From positions 1-34,597 of IMG/VR virus record IMGVR_UViG_3300042542_002720: DNA of 34,597 nucleotides; one strand, given 5' to 3'. The stretch comes from a virus. The notes below the pieces were generated by a model. The model searched no databases, was not told where the DNA came from, and saw nothing but the letters and a program-made list of their open reading frames with translations. The translations under genes and the position numbers were made by a program. Every line of letters begins with the position of its first letter. Position 1 is the first letter of the stretch. Shown here piece by piece: positions 1 through 9,650 of this stretch.

Positions 1-3000
1 CGTTCTGGCTGGCGACGATATGAATACCCTCGGCGGTCTTCTCCCACGCGATCGTATCGACCTGCTTGCGCAGCGACGACCGCCACCGCTCGACCTGTTG
101 GGCACCGCTCGTCCAGACCACTTTGTCGAAGCCGTACTCGATGGCATGCGCGATCATGCGTTTCATTACCAGACCAGCCCACTGTGCGGTCTTCTCAATG
201 AAGGGTGCGGCGTCGGGTGTGTCACGGCGCAGGCTGTCGTACTCGCGCTGTAGGTCGCTATTCTGTCCGTAGACTTTCATCAGCTTGTCAGCAGCCGCCG
301 CTACATCGGACGACACTTCAGCAAGTGCTTGCGAACCTAGTTTTTCCACCTGCAGCCAGTCAGCACGGTTCCACCCGTTTACATCCGGCAACAAGTCGGC
401 CAGCACTACACGTGCGTCAGCTACCTCCTGCCGCTTCGCATCGATCTGCGCAATCAGTTTCTCAGCCTTCTCCTGCGCCTCCAACCCCTCACGCCGCTGC
501 TGGCCCCAATCACCCTGCACTTCCTGCAGCACCAGCACGCGCTTGCCGTCGCTGTCGATATGCTCGTCCCATCTGGCATGGCCGATGACATCTGCTTCCT
601 TCCAGTGCGTCGTGTAGTAAAAATCTTTGGTCGACATGCGTTCAGTCTGCGTGCGGTTATCCACACGCTCGTACCGACCGCCCATATTGTCTGAATATTC
701 TTTCGCACGTTCTTCTATCAGCGTCGAACCGACAAGCATGCCTTTGGCATCATAGTAGTTGTACGCCTCACCCTCGACGGTACGTGTCTTAGGCATACCA
801 AACGCACCGACCGGCAGCGTCAGTTGTACTTCGCGATACGACCCCGGCACCGCACGGCTCTTGTCGGTCGCGTAGTCGTCCCACTTGGTTGCACGGAACG
901 AGTCGCTGCCACCAGAGCTACCGGCAACCAGACCTTCCTCCATGACGTACTGACGGATCGCACCTTCAACGTCGGCATCGTCCGCACGGCGCGGCAGGGT
1001 CAGTTCCCGTCCGTCATAATATACCTGACGCTCACCATACGACGTGCTATCCCAAAACGTACCGTCAACGCCGTCGACCGTGATAGCGCGCGTCTGCGGC
1101 GATTCGTAATCGTCGTAATACCACGTGCGTTCCTGATCGGTCAGTTCTTCCAGTAGCTTGTCGTCGTCAATCTCGGCACGTGCGCGACGACGGGCTTCGG
1201 TTTCCAGTGCGTCCATATCACCGGACAGCACGGCAAACGCACGATCGACCGCTTCGGCCTGCACCGCTTCGTCGGTCATGTCGTTGCTGTCGTCTGTGTA
1301 TTCCTGCCACGTATCGCCGGCTACCTGTACCGCCGCAATACTACGAGCGGCTTGCTCAACCAGCGTTTCATCGACAGGGAACATGTCACCCATCTGACGC
1401 TGCACGTCGGCCGCAATGTCAGGCAGATTGACCTCTATCCGTGTGCGGGCTTCGTGCTCTATGTCGTCGTAAATGTCTTCCCACGACTGCTCGACGCGAT
1501 CATCAACAACCTCATCGAACCGATTATTCGCACGCTCGGCCAGCCAGTTCTCGTCAGGATCGTCCGTCTCCCAATCACCGACATTCAGTTCAATGTCATA
1601 GTCTTCATCTTCGGAATCCTGCGTCGTGTCCGTAACCGGGCTACGCTCGCCGCGCAGTATGGTTTCGATCTTCACGCCGAACTCGGACAGATACGCTTGC
1701 ATCTGCTCGCGTGTGACCTGCGCGTCACCCTGCGCGTCGAGCCATTCCTCAATACCGGACCACTTGATTTCATCCGGCTTGACACCCTTGGCTGCCAGCG
1801 ACTTGAGCCACGACTTCCAGCCCGATGCCGGCGCTTTCTTCATCTGTGCAGCGTCGGCCTGACGGGCGAGCGGGGAGTACCACCATGTAGCGGGACGGGA
1901 CTCGCTCATACGTGCCGGCTCGCTGCGCGGTATCAGTTCGTCGCGACGGTACATCTTGTTGTTGTCGAGCCAGCGCGGATCAAGCTCGGGCATCTCGCGC
2001 ATCAGGGCGCGCTTCCATTCCAGCCCGGTCATCTGTCCGGCCGGCAGTGCGCGGTTCTCGGCCAGTTTGCGCCGTAGCTTCTGCTCGTCGCTAAACTTCG
2101 GTGCAGGCATGGTCGGTACGTCAGGGCGCGCACGTTCCCCCTCGTATTGCACCGGCACACTGTGAGCGCCGAGCAGCACGACAGCACCACCCTTGCCGAA
2201 CTCGCGTGTCATATACCCGTCGAAACCGGCGTCAATGACACCAGACTCAAAGTCGTTCATCAGGTTGTCTGGTGACTGGTACGGATCGCCTTCAGCGAGG
2301 CGCTTGTATAGACGCTTTGGATCAACGTCCATGTCATAGACGTTGTTGAGCGTGACGCTATGTGCGTGGTGCCCGACATCCGACTCGGGCGCGATGCCCT
2401 TGCCGGTGTTGGCATAGAAGTACAACCGTTTCTTGATGCGGGGGTCTTTCGCTTCGGCAATACGGAACCGTTCTTGGGCCTTCATGCCCGTGCCGAAGAA
2501 CCCGCTACTTAGGGTGTCTCGCTGCTGTCGGGAGTAGTGGACTCCGACGACTTGCTCGCCGCTTCCTTCGCCGTAGCTAGGGCGCTGTTCGCTCTTGCGC
2601 GCAACGCCTGTTCGATCTGATCGATCGCCGGCTGCATCGGATCGGCCTCGGAGCTTGCGGGCTTCATCACGCCACTGATTAACGTCCCGCGCTTGAGCGC
2701 GCAGTCTGGCGGAAGACCCCTGATCACTTTGCATACCATAATCGTTCTCTCCTATCATTGCGCCGAAGCCTTCGTCGAAATAGACGGTAGCGACGCCTGC
2801 CTTGTCCAGAATGGACACGACTTGTTGCTCCAACTGATTCATGCGTTCGACAGGCAGACCGATATACATCTCGTTGTCCAGTGTCGAATGCCCTGATATT
2901 GCATCGCTGTCCAGCGCCCTGATCTGTGTGTAAATCTTATGCACCAGCGCACGGTCAGACGAATCAATATTGAAATGGATTATGCCGGTCTTTTCACCAC

Positions 3001-5986
3001 CTGTAAAGGGCTTTAATCCGAGCGCATATACCGCTTCCTGATCAAGCACATAGCCGACCGCGCGTGCAGCAACGGCAGGATCGCCACGTGTTACAACCAG
3101 CGCGAACGACGGATTCGTATCTTCCATCCAGCCGCCAAGCTGCGGTCGGATAGTTCCGGTAACGCCAAGGTCTTTCAGCAGACCCGGTATCACGCGAGAC
3201 TTTATATCCTCGCTGACAGCACGTTGCTGCTTGTCGCTGAGTTTGTTCCACGCGGCAGCTTCATTCGGTTTCGGTGCGACCTCAAAGAACAGGCGCTGGT
3301 CACGTTTGACACGCGCAGGCGACAGCGCAGCAAGCTCACGAGCCCGTGCGTCCGACAGTTCGTCATCTGTCTCTAGCACAGCGGGCTCACCCTCACCACC
3401 CTGCGAGCGGCTGTGCGTCCGCGACGTATTGATCCGATGCTCCGTGGTGTGCTCACCCTGATCCGGCTCGACAGTACGCTCGCCACGGATAAAAGCAGCA
3501 TACGCGCTGCTGATTGCGTCACGGGTCGCTTCGATCTGCTCGGGCGAGATGGTCGCGTAGTCGCCTTGTTTCTGCGCACTGACGACAGCGAGAAACTTGC
3601 CGAGCGTCTCGCGTATCGCCATCACCATCCGTTCGATGATGCCGCGAGCTTTATCGCCCTCCTGCTTCTCGATCTTTGCGAACACGTCGAGCCAGAACTT
3701 CTCATCCGACCAGTGCTGACCGCCAAGGTCGGACACCATCTCGTCCAGCAGGAACGCTTCGACGGTTTCGCTGGTATGGAACAACTCTTTCTGTTCGGGT
3801 GTGAGCGCCGCCGACCAGTCTGGCATGGCACGGGCTGCTGCGAGCTTGGCTTTATTCTCAGCATTGCCGCCCCAATAGTCAGAGGCGAATGCGTCCAGCG
3901 CCTTGCGCTTGTCCGGCATCGTGGCAACCAGCGCATCACGCACCGACGCCCATGCCTTTGCGTGCCGATCGCGCAGGACGTGCGTGACCTCATGGCCCAT
4001 GACCTGCATCGGATTGATCTGTGCGGCCGTGTTGATATGTACCGTGTTCTCCGACCGATTCGGTACGGCACCATCGCTGCTGCCCGGTGCGAACTCGAAG
4101 ACAACCTTCGTACCGGTGATCCGACCCATCAGCACAAGCACCTTGCGCATGTTGCGTGTGACCTTCTCACCCTTGATGTCCGGCCCGGTTTCGCTCCGTA
4201 GCTGGCTCTGCGGTCCGAAGATCGGTCGCGGCTGGCTAGAACGCTCCGCATCGGCCGCAGCTTGGTTGGCGGCAGTCTGCTCTGCGGTGAGCGGCGCGGC
4301 CGGCACAGCGAGGCGCGCAGCAGGTGCGGCGGGCATTGCCGTAGCAGGTGATTCTTCGTCAGTGAGACGTTGCTGCTCGGTTACGGCCGGTTGTGTCGAA
4401 AACACCCCACGGGCCGGGCCTGCTGCGCTGATAACAGGCACCACCTCGAAGCGACCAGCAACCTCGCGGTGCGGACGCATCTCCTGCGACGGGTCTTTGC
4501 TGACGATCTCCTGCGCGGCACGTTGCGTGTAGGCTGGCACGTTCGTCACGGCAGTACCTGCCACTGGTTGCACGCTGCTGGCGGCTACCGTGGCTTCGTT
4601 GGTGATACGCGCCGCTTCACCCTGACCGGGCTGCACACCAGCGTCAGGCGTGACGATACCGGACGGAACGGCAGGATCGAGCGCACGCATCGTCTGTACG
4701 ACGCGCTGGCGCATGTCGGCATCGAGACGCATCAACGCCTTGGTCTGTTCCCCGGCCGGAAGGATCGCAAGCTGTTCAGCCAGTGCGATCAGTGCGGGAC
4801 CAGCAGGGCGATCTGGTGTGACGATGATAGGTGCGGTAGCGACCGGCTGCTCGACAGGCTGTGCGGCAGTCGGCTGCTCGGGCATGCCGACCATCGGTAT
4901 CGCGCTGTCTGCCGGCACACGTGCAGCCTCGTCAGACCATTCGCTCTTGAACGCATCGATTGCCGGTGCGAGCGTATCGATCGGTGCAGCAAGCGCGGCA
5001 TCTGCAGCAGCAATGGCATCGTCAGTGGTCGGTGCGGCGGCAATGTCGTCGACGGTGGGTGCGGGACGTGCGAGCGATCCGAGCAGATTGCCACCACCGC
5101 CCATTGCTGCGCCGACGAGCATGCCTTGCGCCGCAGCCTTATCAACACCTTCCATCAGCGGTTTGCCGAGCGCTGCGTTCTGCCACACCTGTTCTTGCGC
5201 AGACTGCGGCAGTTCTTCAAAGACACCTTCGCTCAATCCGCCTTCAAGGATGCGACGAACGATACCTTTCTTGACAGTCGCAACGGCCGCGTCCTCGCTT
5301 GCATCAGCGGCGATGCCTTTGACCAGCATCGTATCAACGTCATCAACGCCGAGGCGTTTTGCAAGACGACCACCGATGGCACCGAGCGCACCTGTGCCGA
5401 TACCAGATGCAATGGACATAGCAGACTGTGCGGCGGTCAGATCGCCGGTTGTCTGGCGAGTGCTCTCAGCCATAGAGCCTGCCGTGATCGAACCTTCGCC
5501 GATCGCAGCCGCAATCCACGGAGCGACCTTCGGCGCGGCAGCAACTACACCACGACCGACGACGCCGCCTGCGCCCATCGACCCGAGCGATTCAATTGCG
5601 CCGTGCGCGATGACGCTAGGATTTGCAAGCAGCGCACCGATCGTCGGGAAGAAACCGTCCGCTTGATCGACTCGACGATTTGCCGCTTGTTGTGCCGGCG
5701 ATAGTTCTTCGTCGAGAATACGCTTGGCTTCTTTGAATCTGACGCCTGCGCTTTCAACCAGATTGCCGACCGCACCGCCAGTGGGAATGTCAGCAAGACC
5801 GACTGCTGCTTCCGGTACTGAGATTGCAGACTTTAGTGCGGATATACCGATGTCTTTTACGGTTCCGCCGAAGGTGCGTTCTGCCGGTTTGTCGGCAGAT
5901 ACAGGGTTGCCAGATTCGTCATAGTCAAATCCGCCATTGACGGCCGCACCAACAGGTGCTCCGTTATCGTCGTAATCAAAAGCCAT
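1..5986 (-). CDS. Giant polyvalent ejection-type virion protein, partial (runs off left edge)
   Basis: The frame stays open from an ATG at 5984-5986 to the window edge, giving 1,995 residues with no stop. The start has an AGGAG ribosome site about 8 nt upstream. The N-terminus repeats a decapeptide of type FDYDxxGxPV (residues 3-12 and 20-29). Residues about 100-310 are Ala/Gly-rich with hydrophobic helices. A zinc-peptidase motif HEVTH lies at residues 665-669. Around 1,145-1,285 is a segment starting HYS and ending VPVQYEGE, resembling the ADP-ribosyltransferase-like segment of phage polyvalent proteins. Residues about 1,450-1,530 are very acidic. A segment with QEVQGDWGQQ at about 1,821-1,830 and a conserved helix near 1,925-1,970 are typical of giant phage proteins such as those of Bcep22-like podoviruses. 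It lies last in a run of internal virion genes, so delivery into the host with the DNA is inferred. The C-terminus is outside the window. Confidence 0.85.
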   Translation of the reverse strand, partial: MAFDYDDNGAPVGAAVNGGFDYDESGNPVSADKPAERTFGGTVKDIGISALKSAISVPEAAVGLADIPTGGAVGNLVESAGVRFKEAKRILDEELSPAQQAANRRVDQADGFFPTIGALLANPSVIAHGAIESLGSMGAGGVVGRGVVAAAPKVAPWIAAAIGEGSITAGSMAESTRQTTGDLTAAQSAMSIASGIGTGALGAIGGRLAKRLGVDDVDTMLVKGIAADASEDAAVATVKKGIVRRILEGGLSEGVFEELPQSAQEQVWQNAALGKPLMEGVDKAAAQGMLVGAAMGGGGNLLGSLARPAPTVDDIAAAPTTDDAIAAADAALAAPIDTLAPAIDAFKSEWSDEAARVPADSAIPMVGMPEQPTAAQPVEQPVATAPIIVTPDRPAGPALIALAEQLAILPAGEQTKALMRLDADMRQRVVQTMRALDPAVPSGIVTPDAGVQPGQGEAARITNEATVAASSVQPVAGTAVTNVPAYTQRAAQEIVSKDPSQEMRPHREVAGRFEVVPVISAAGPARGVFSTQPAVTEQQRLTDEESPATAMPAAPAARLAVPAAPLTAEQTAANQAAADAERSSQPRPIFGPQSQLRSETGPDIKGEKVTRNMRKVLVLMGRITGTKVVFEFAPGSSDGAVPNRSENTVHINTAAQINPMQVMGHEVTHVLRDRHAKAWASVRDALVATMPDKRKALDAFASDYWGGNAENKAKLAAARAMPDWSAALTPEQKELFHTSETVEAFLLDEMVSDLGGQHWSDEKFWLDVFAKIEKQEGDKARGIIERMVMAIRETLGKFLAVVSAQKQGDYATISPEQIEATRDAISSAYAAFIRGERTVEPDQGEHTTEHRINTSRTHSRSQGGEGEPAVLETDDELSDARARELAALSPARVKRDQRLFFEVAPKPNEAAAWNKLSDKQQRAVSEDIKSRVIPGLLKDLGVTGTIRPQLGGWMEDTNPSFALVVTRGDPAVAARAVGYVLDQEAVYALGLKPFTGGEKTGIIHFNIDSSDRALVHKIYTQIRALDSDAISGHSTLDNEMYIGLPVERMNQLEQQVVSILDKAGVATVYFDEGFGAMIGENDYGMQSDQGSSARLRAQARDVNQWRDEARKLRGRSDAAGDRSDRTGVARKSEQRPSYGEGSGEQVVGVHYSRQQRDTLSSGFFGTGMKAQERFRIAEAKDPRIKKRLYFYANTGKGIAPESDVGHHAHSVTLNNVYDMDVDPKRLYKRLAEGDPYQSPDNLMNDFESGVIDAGFDGYMTREFGKGGAVVLLGAHSVPVQYEGERARPDVPTMPAPKFSDEQKLRRKLAENRALPAGQMTGLEWKRALMREMPELDPRWLDNNKMYRRDELIPRSEPARMSESRPATWWYSPLARQADAAQMKKAPASGWKSWLKSLAAKGVKPDEIKWSGIEEWLDAQGDAQVTREQMQAYLSEFGVKIETILRGERSPVTDTTQDSEDEDYDIELNVGDWETDDPDENWLAERANNRFDEVVDDRVEQSWEDIYDDIEHEARTRIEVNLPDIAADVQRQMGDMFPVDETLVEQAARSIAAVQVAGDTWQEYTDDSNDMTDEAVQAEAVDRAFAVLSGDMDALETEARRRARAEIDDDKLLEELTDQERTWYYDDYESPQTRAITVDGVDGTFWDSTSYGERQVYYDGRELTLPRRADDADVEGAIRQYVMEEGLVAGSSGGSDSFRATKWDDYATDKSRAVPGSYREVQLTLPVGAFGMPKTRTVEGEAYNYYDAKGMLVGSTLIEERAKEYSDNMGGRYERVDNRTQTERMSTKDFYYTTHWKEADVIGHARWDEHIDSDGKRVLVLQEVQGDWGQQRREGLEAQEKAEKLIAQIDAKRQEVADARVVLADLLPDVNGWNRADWLQVEKLGSQALAEVSSDVAAAADKLMKVYGQNSDLQREYDSLRRDTPDAAPFIEKTAQWAGLVMKRMIAHAIEYGFDKVVWTSGAQQVERWRSSLRKQVDTIAWEKTAEGIHIVASQN

Positions 5987-5995
5987 TTTTGGCCT

Positions 5996-6008
5996 CTCCT
6001 AACAGGAG
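5996..6008 (-). promoter_or_regulatory. Hairpin overlapping the ribosome site of the giant gene
   Basis: On the minus strand the sequence CTCCT-GTT-AGGAG forms a perfect 5-bp stem with a 3-nt loop. Its right arm is the Shine-Dalgarno sequence of the giant gene. Folding would hide the ribosome site, so it could lower or time translation of the giant protein. The stem is short, so its stability is uncertain. Confidence 0.4.
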
Positions 6009-6020
6009 GTTAAAGGGGTG

Positions 6021-6995
6021 CTACAGTGTTTCGCGCGTTTGAATCATACCGTTTTTACCGTACTCGGGCTGAAGGAGGTTGGCTGTTACACCTGTAAATG
6101 CCGGTTTCTGTGTAGGGGCTGCGGCAGCAGGCTTCTTGCCAGCTTTATGAGCAGCAACCAGTGCGTCAGCTTCTGCGCGGGTTGTAGCCTGCCCGATCAC
6201 CTTGCCGCCGACACGTACATCCTGTGGCGCACCACCAGCAGCCGGCGCAGCCGCCGTCTCGACCTTCTTCCATTTATCGCCGAAATGGGCGGCACCGATC
6301 TGATCGTATTGCTTGAGTGCACTCGCGGTAGCTGCCTTGCTCAACTTGTATTCAGATTCAGCGGCGGCCAGTTGTGCAGGATCGGCAGCTACGTTCTTGC
6401 GAACAGCATCGAACGCCTTCGCTGCTTCAGCTTCGGCTCTATGTGCAGAACTCACATATGTCGATGCCATTTCAAGTTGCGCCCGTGCGGCCGGACTGAT
6501 ACGTTCTGCACCAGCCTTAGCTTCCAGTGCCTTGTTATGACGAACGGTTTCTTCCCACACCTTGTCCTGTCGAGCTTCGGTAGTCTTCCACTTCTCGTCG
6601 GCAGACTTCTGCGCGGCAGCGGCCGTATCGCGCCGCTCCGTCTTGTCCTCGTGCCGATCGGCACGATCGTAGAATTTACCGGCGTCGGTGATCAAGCCCT
6701 TCTGCGTCAGCGCATCACCAACCTCACGACTGTACTCGTGCTCGGCCTTCGGTTGCTGCATCGTACCGAGCGACGAGCCGTCTTCGGTCGGACCCGATAT
6801 CGGCACATCCTTGGTGCGAGACACACCCCGAACGATATCGGCAATACGCGCCTGCTTCTCCTGTTCGACCTTCGACTTCAATGCCTCAAGGTTTGTCGCG
6901 TCTTCCAGATTTCGCTCGCGCTTGATCGAGTCGCCGATAAGACCGGCACCAGCACCGGCCGCCGCTGCTACACCTGCTCCAAAGTCCCAAGGCAT
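6021..6995 (-). CDS. Internal virion protein, coiled-coil rich (unknown family)
   Basis: 324 aa. It begins with a small Ala/Gly-rich segment (about residues 5-20), followed by a long charged, helical region (about 25-230) with many Glu, Lys, Arg and Ala residues, typical of coiled coils. The C-terminus is Ala/Pro/Lys-rich. The ATG lies one base after the stop of the upstream gene, with GGAG five bases before it. It lies directly upstream of the giant gene and after three other internal-type proteins, a position that in podoviruses belongs to internal core or ejection proteins. No enzymatic motif was seen. The role is inferred from position and composition. Confidence 0.75.
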   Translation of the reverse strand: MPWDFGAGVAAAAGAGAGLIGDSIKRERNLEDATNLEALKSKVEQEKQARIADIVRGVSRTKDVPISGPTEDGSSLGTMQQPKAEHEYSREVGDALTQKGLITDAGKFYDRADRHEDKTERRDTAAAAQKSADEKWKTTEARQDKVWEETVRHNKALEAKAGAERISPAARAQLEMASTYVSSAHRAEAEAAKAFDAVRKNVAADPAQLAAAESEYKLSKAATASALKQYDQIGAAHFGDKWKKVETAAAPAAGGAPQDVRVGGKVIGQATTRAEADALVAAHKAGKKPAAAAPTQKPAFTGVTANLLQPEYGKNGMIQTRETL

Positions 6996-6996
6996 G

Positions 6997-7494
6997 TTAT
7001 GCTCCTTGCATGTGTTGCTGCATCTTGGCGGCGATAGCGGGGTCTTTCATCGCCTCCGAGGTCTTGCCGAGAATCTGGTCGAAGTTTCCGCCAGAACCCT
7101 TCATCACAGTTTCCGACATGGCCCGAGTCGCGGTTTCCAGATCGGCGGCCGATCCTTCGATACGACCCGTCTGTTTCATGTAGTCGAGAATCTCAGTCAG
7201 CAAGACACCGGTTGCCGGCCCGATGAGCGCCTTTGGCAGCGTGCCGCGACTCTCGCGCATGAGCACGCTCAACAACTCGGCAGCGCCGGCACCTGCAGCC
7301 TCTGCAGGATTGTCGGACGATTGCAGCCGCTTCTCGACGACGCTGTTGGTCGTCTTGTCGTACAGAATCTTCTGGCCCGCCAGAACGATCCGCTGCAACG
7401 CTGCTTGCTGATCTGCCGGCACCTTCTGCTCGAAGGCGGCACGAGTCTTTGCGATTACATCTTCGGCTGCAGTGCCTTCGTCGATAAGTCCCAT
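6997..7494 (-). CDS. Small internal virion protein (unknown family)
   Basis: 165 aa, mostly helical by composition, with an Ala/Gly-rich stretch (about residues 64-100) and a Met/Gln-rich end. An in-frame GTG one codon earlier is possible. The ATG at 7494 was chosen because it shares its A with the stop of the upstream gene (TGATG), the coupling used repeatedly in this operon. It sits among the ejection-type proteins, so a role inside the capsid is inferred. No catalytic motif is visible. Confidence 0.72.
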   Translation of the reverse strand: MGLIDEGTAAEDVIAKTRAAFEQKVPADQQAALQRIVLAGQKILYDKTTNSVVEKRLQSSDNPAEAAGAGAAELLSVLMRESRGTLPKALIGPATGVLLTEILDYMKQTGRIEGSAADLETATRAMSETVMKGSGGNFDQILGKTSEAMKDPAIAAKMQQHMQGA

Positions 7495-8549
7495 CACATG
7501 CTCCTTGATTGAATTAACCCTGCCGGCCGAACGCCGGATGCTGTGACCGGCGTTTGTTTGTACGGCGACGCACCGGTGGCCTGTATGCCACGCACCGACG
7601 GTATTGCATTGGCATTGGCTGCCTGTGCCTGCATCTCGGCAGTGCGTGCATCGTACAGTGCCGCCGTCGAGTTGCTTGCATTGGTGGATGCCTTCAATGC
7701 GTCAGCTTTTTCGGACGACTGGTACATGCCGGCAATACCCGTCAGCGCAACCTGCGACAGTTCTTTATTCTCTTTGCCGAATTTCAGAATCTTGTCGAAC
7801 AGACTGGCACCCGTGTCGATGCCGGTGCTGGCAGCAGCCTTGACAGCACTTAAATTACCACCTTGCTGCGCAGCCGCTGACATCGCATTGACGGGCTCAC
7901 CTGCCGATGCGATATTGAGTGCAGAATTGGATGACGGACCTGCTGCGGCTGCCGTGTCAGCAAGTGGCGATGCGCCGGCCGCCGAACCATCAGCAGCCAA
8001 CATGGTCGGCCCTGTATCGGGACCGGTAACGACGCCATCGACACCTAGTGTCGGTTGTTCGATCAAACCGGGCGCTGCTGTATTGACAGACGCGGCATCT
8101 GCCAGATTGAGACTGCCAGCATCGACAGGTGCGCTCATGTCGGCAACTTGACTGGATGTCATACCATCGACCATCGTGGCACCGTCAGCAGGTATCGCCG
8201 CCGAACTGATGTTGCTTGACGTAGATGATGCCCATGATGTATTGACTTCACCAGCCCATGACTTGAGCCCCTCGCCAAACATACCACCCTGCGCCATCGT
8301 GCCGAAACCACCGACAAGTCCCATGACGCCGCCGATCTTTGCAAGGTCGGAATTGCCCGTCACCATACCGACGACGCTGACAACCGCACCGATGGCCGCG
8401 ATCGTTTCAAAGGCTGTTGCCACCGCAAAGAACGCAGTTACCGGCTCATTGCGCTCACCAAACGCAGGACCGCCGAACGGATCACCTATCGGTGCGTCAA
8501 GTGACCATGCTCGCGTCATGGCGCGTGACAGGTAGGTTTTCTTAAACAT
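7494..8549 (-). CDS. Internal virion protein with hydrophobic N-terminal helices
   Basis: 351 aa. Residues about 37-90 are strongly hydrophobic with Ala, Gly, Val and Ile and include two candidate membrane helices. A long low-complexity Ala/Ser/Thr/Gly region follows (about 105-260), then a more charged helical region (about 265-320). The ATG overlaps the end of the preceding gene by 8 bp. A membrane-active N-terminus followed by a flexible stretch suits a protein ejected to help DNA cross the envelope, but this is inferred from composition and neighbours. Confidence 0.72.
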   Translation of the reverse strand: MFKKTYLSRAMTRAWSLDAPIGDPFGGPAFGERNEPVTAFFAVATAFETIAAIGAVVSVVGMVTGNSDLAKIGGVMGLVGGFGTMAQGGMFGEGLKSWAGEVNTSWASSTSSNISSAAIPADGATMVDGMTSSQVADMSAPVDAGSLNLADAASVNTAAPGLIEQPTLGVDGVVTGPDTGPTMLAADGSAAGASPLADTAAAAGPSSNSALNIASAGEPVNAMSAAAQQGGNLSAVKAAASTGIDTGASLFDKILKFGKENKELSQVALTGIAGMYQSSEKADALKASTNASNSTAALYDARTAEMQAQAANANAIPSVRGIQATGASPYKQTPVTASGVRPAGLIQSRSM

Positions 8550-8901
8550 GGTTCATCCTTTCGATCCGATAGTAAATGTCGTTGGTGTCACGACCTGACT
8601 CAACAAACCCTAACCGTGCAACAAACTCCTGACTTGCCGTTCGCCACGTCGGGACACGAGTTACCGCATGCCCGTATTGCTCAATCAGCCCACCGAGATG
8701 CTTCAGCAACAACCGTCGCGTTCCTGCCATCCCCGGTGTCCATGCTACGTGAATCTCGTTGCCCCGGATCAGCACGACTCCGATCAACACCCCGTCACGT
8801 ACAACTGCATGTCGGGTAAAACTGGACAGCGCCTGCAGATACTCTTCCTTCGTGCAAAACAAAAAGCCCGACACCTGCGACCACAGCAGGTCGTCCATCA
8901 C
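8542..8901 (-). CDS. DUF2824/GNAT-like phage protein
   Basis: 119 aa. The pattern is that of a small GNAT-like fold: a central strand pair (about residues 33-54), a helix after GTRRLLLKHL (about 60-76), and a late FVARLGFV motif (about 92-99). Such proteins are common in podovirus morphogenesis clusters, next to internal virion proteins, where they are often called DUF2824 or internal virion protein A. The canonical acetyl-CoA loop (R/QxxGxG/A) is not clear, so enzymatic activity is doubtful. The start overlaps the upstream stop as ATGA. Confidence 0.65.
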   Translation of the reverse strand: MMDDLLWSQVSGFLFCTKEEYLQALSSFTRHAVVRDGVLIGVVLIRGNEIHVAWTPGMAGTRRLLLKHLGGLIEQYGHAVTRVPTWRTASQEFVARLGFVESGRDTNDIYYRIERMNHV

Positions 8902-9650
8902 ACGACAGCCGGTGCCGCACTGAAGTTAAGCAACTCGCCGAGATTCATGTTACCGATCGCGCCGGCAATCTCGAAGCCCTGCTTCATCAGGTAGAACTGG
9001 TTATCGACCGCAGCCTGCTTTGCTGCCAGTGTCATATCCTTGTTCGCCTGAATGTCCGAAATATTTTTTACGGTCTGCTTATACATCTCGCTGGCCGTTG
9101 CCGAGTTCTGCATGGTCGTCTTGTAGTCAGCTTCGATTGTGGCAAGCTGCGTCTTCATTGCCGCGTCCATGTTTGACTTCATCGCATCGACGGTTGCTGA
9201 CAGATTTTTGCCTGTCATATCGTTGATGCCGGCCGTGTTGGTCTTGAGCGCCTCGTTCTGGTACGCGAGGTTTTGCTTTGCATTCGTGTCATAGACCGAC
9301 GCGTCAGCCTGTGCGATTGGCAGCGCAGCCGCGTATGCTGCTTGGTCACTGGCCGTCACCGCGAGAGACGAATTGAACAGGCCGCGCGAGTTCATCTGCT
9401 GGTTCGCGCTGGTGCGGGCCATCTGCATTGTCGGCGAGTTCTCGTCGATCAAGCCTTTCATCTGACCGGCGACAGTTTCCTTCGTCGGATCGACGGTGCG
9501 CTGTGCCGAGTTGTACGTGGCAGCCTGACCGACAGGCGGGGTGACGGCAGGAAAGGTCGTGCCGTCCGTATTGGCGACGGTGCCGGGTACGGCATTGACT
9601 GCCGGTATGACAGGCGCGTCGATCATGCCGGGGATAATGTTGTTTGCCAT
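8898..9650 (-). CDS. Internal virion protein, helical (unknown family)
   Basis: 250 aa. The N-terminus (about 1-55) is rich in Pro, Val, Ala and Thr. The rest is helical, with many Ala, Gln, Asn and Met residues and a hydrophobic stretch near the C-terminus (about 225-248). No cysteine or catalytic motif was seen. It is the first of five successive genes with this type of composition that lead into the giant gene, and I read it as an ejection or internal core protein. It starts with ATG after an intergenic stretch of about 300 bp. Confidence 0.72.
   Translation of the reverse strand: MANNIIPGMIDAPVIPAVNAVPGTVANTDGTTFPAVTPPVGQAATYNSAQRTVDPTKETVAGQMKGLIDENSPTMQMARTSANQQMNSRGLFNSSLAVTASDQAAYAAALPIAQADASVYDTNAKQNLAYQNEALKTNTAGINDMTGKNLSATVDAMKSNMDAAMKTQLATIEADYKTTMQNSATASEMYKQTVKNISDIQANKDMTLAAKQAAVDNQFYLMKQGFEIAGAIGNMNLGELLNFSAAPAVV

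Noticed and set aside
4370-5704. Long plus-strand ORF (444 codons) and others in 3413-4532 and 4650-5666
   Set aside because: They lie opposite the giant minus-strand gene, have Arg/Cys/Ser-rich composition typical of antisense frames in GC-rich DNA, and lack ribosome sites.
6018-7037. Plus-strand ORF of 339 codons, preceded by AGGAGG
   Set aside because: Composition is Cys/Leu/Arg-rich and it is opposite a well-formed internal virion gene. The AGGAGG is the complement arm of the hairpin before the giant gene.
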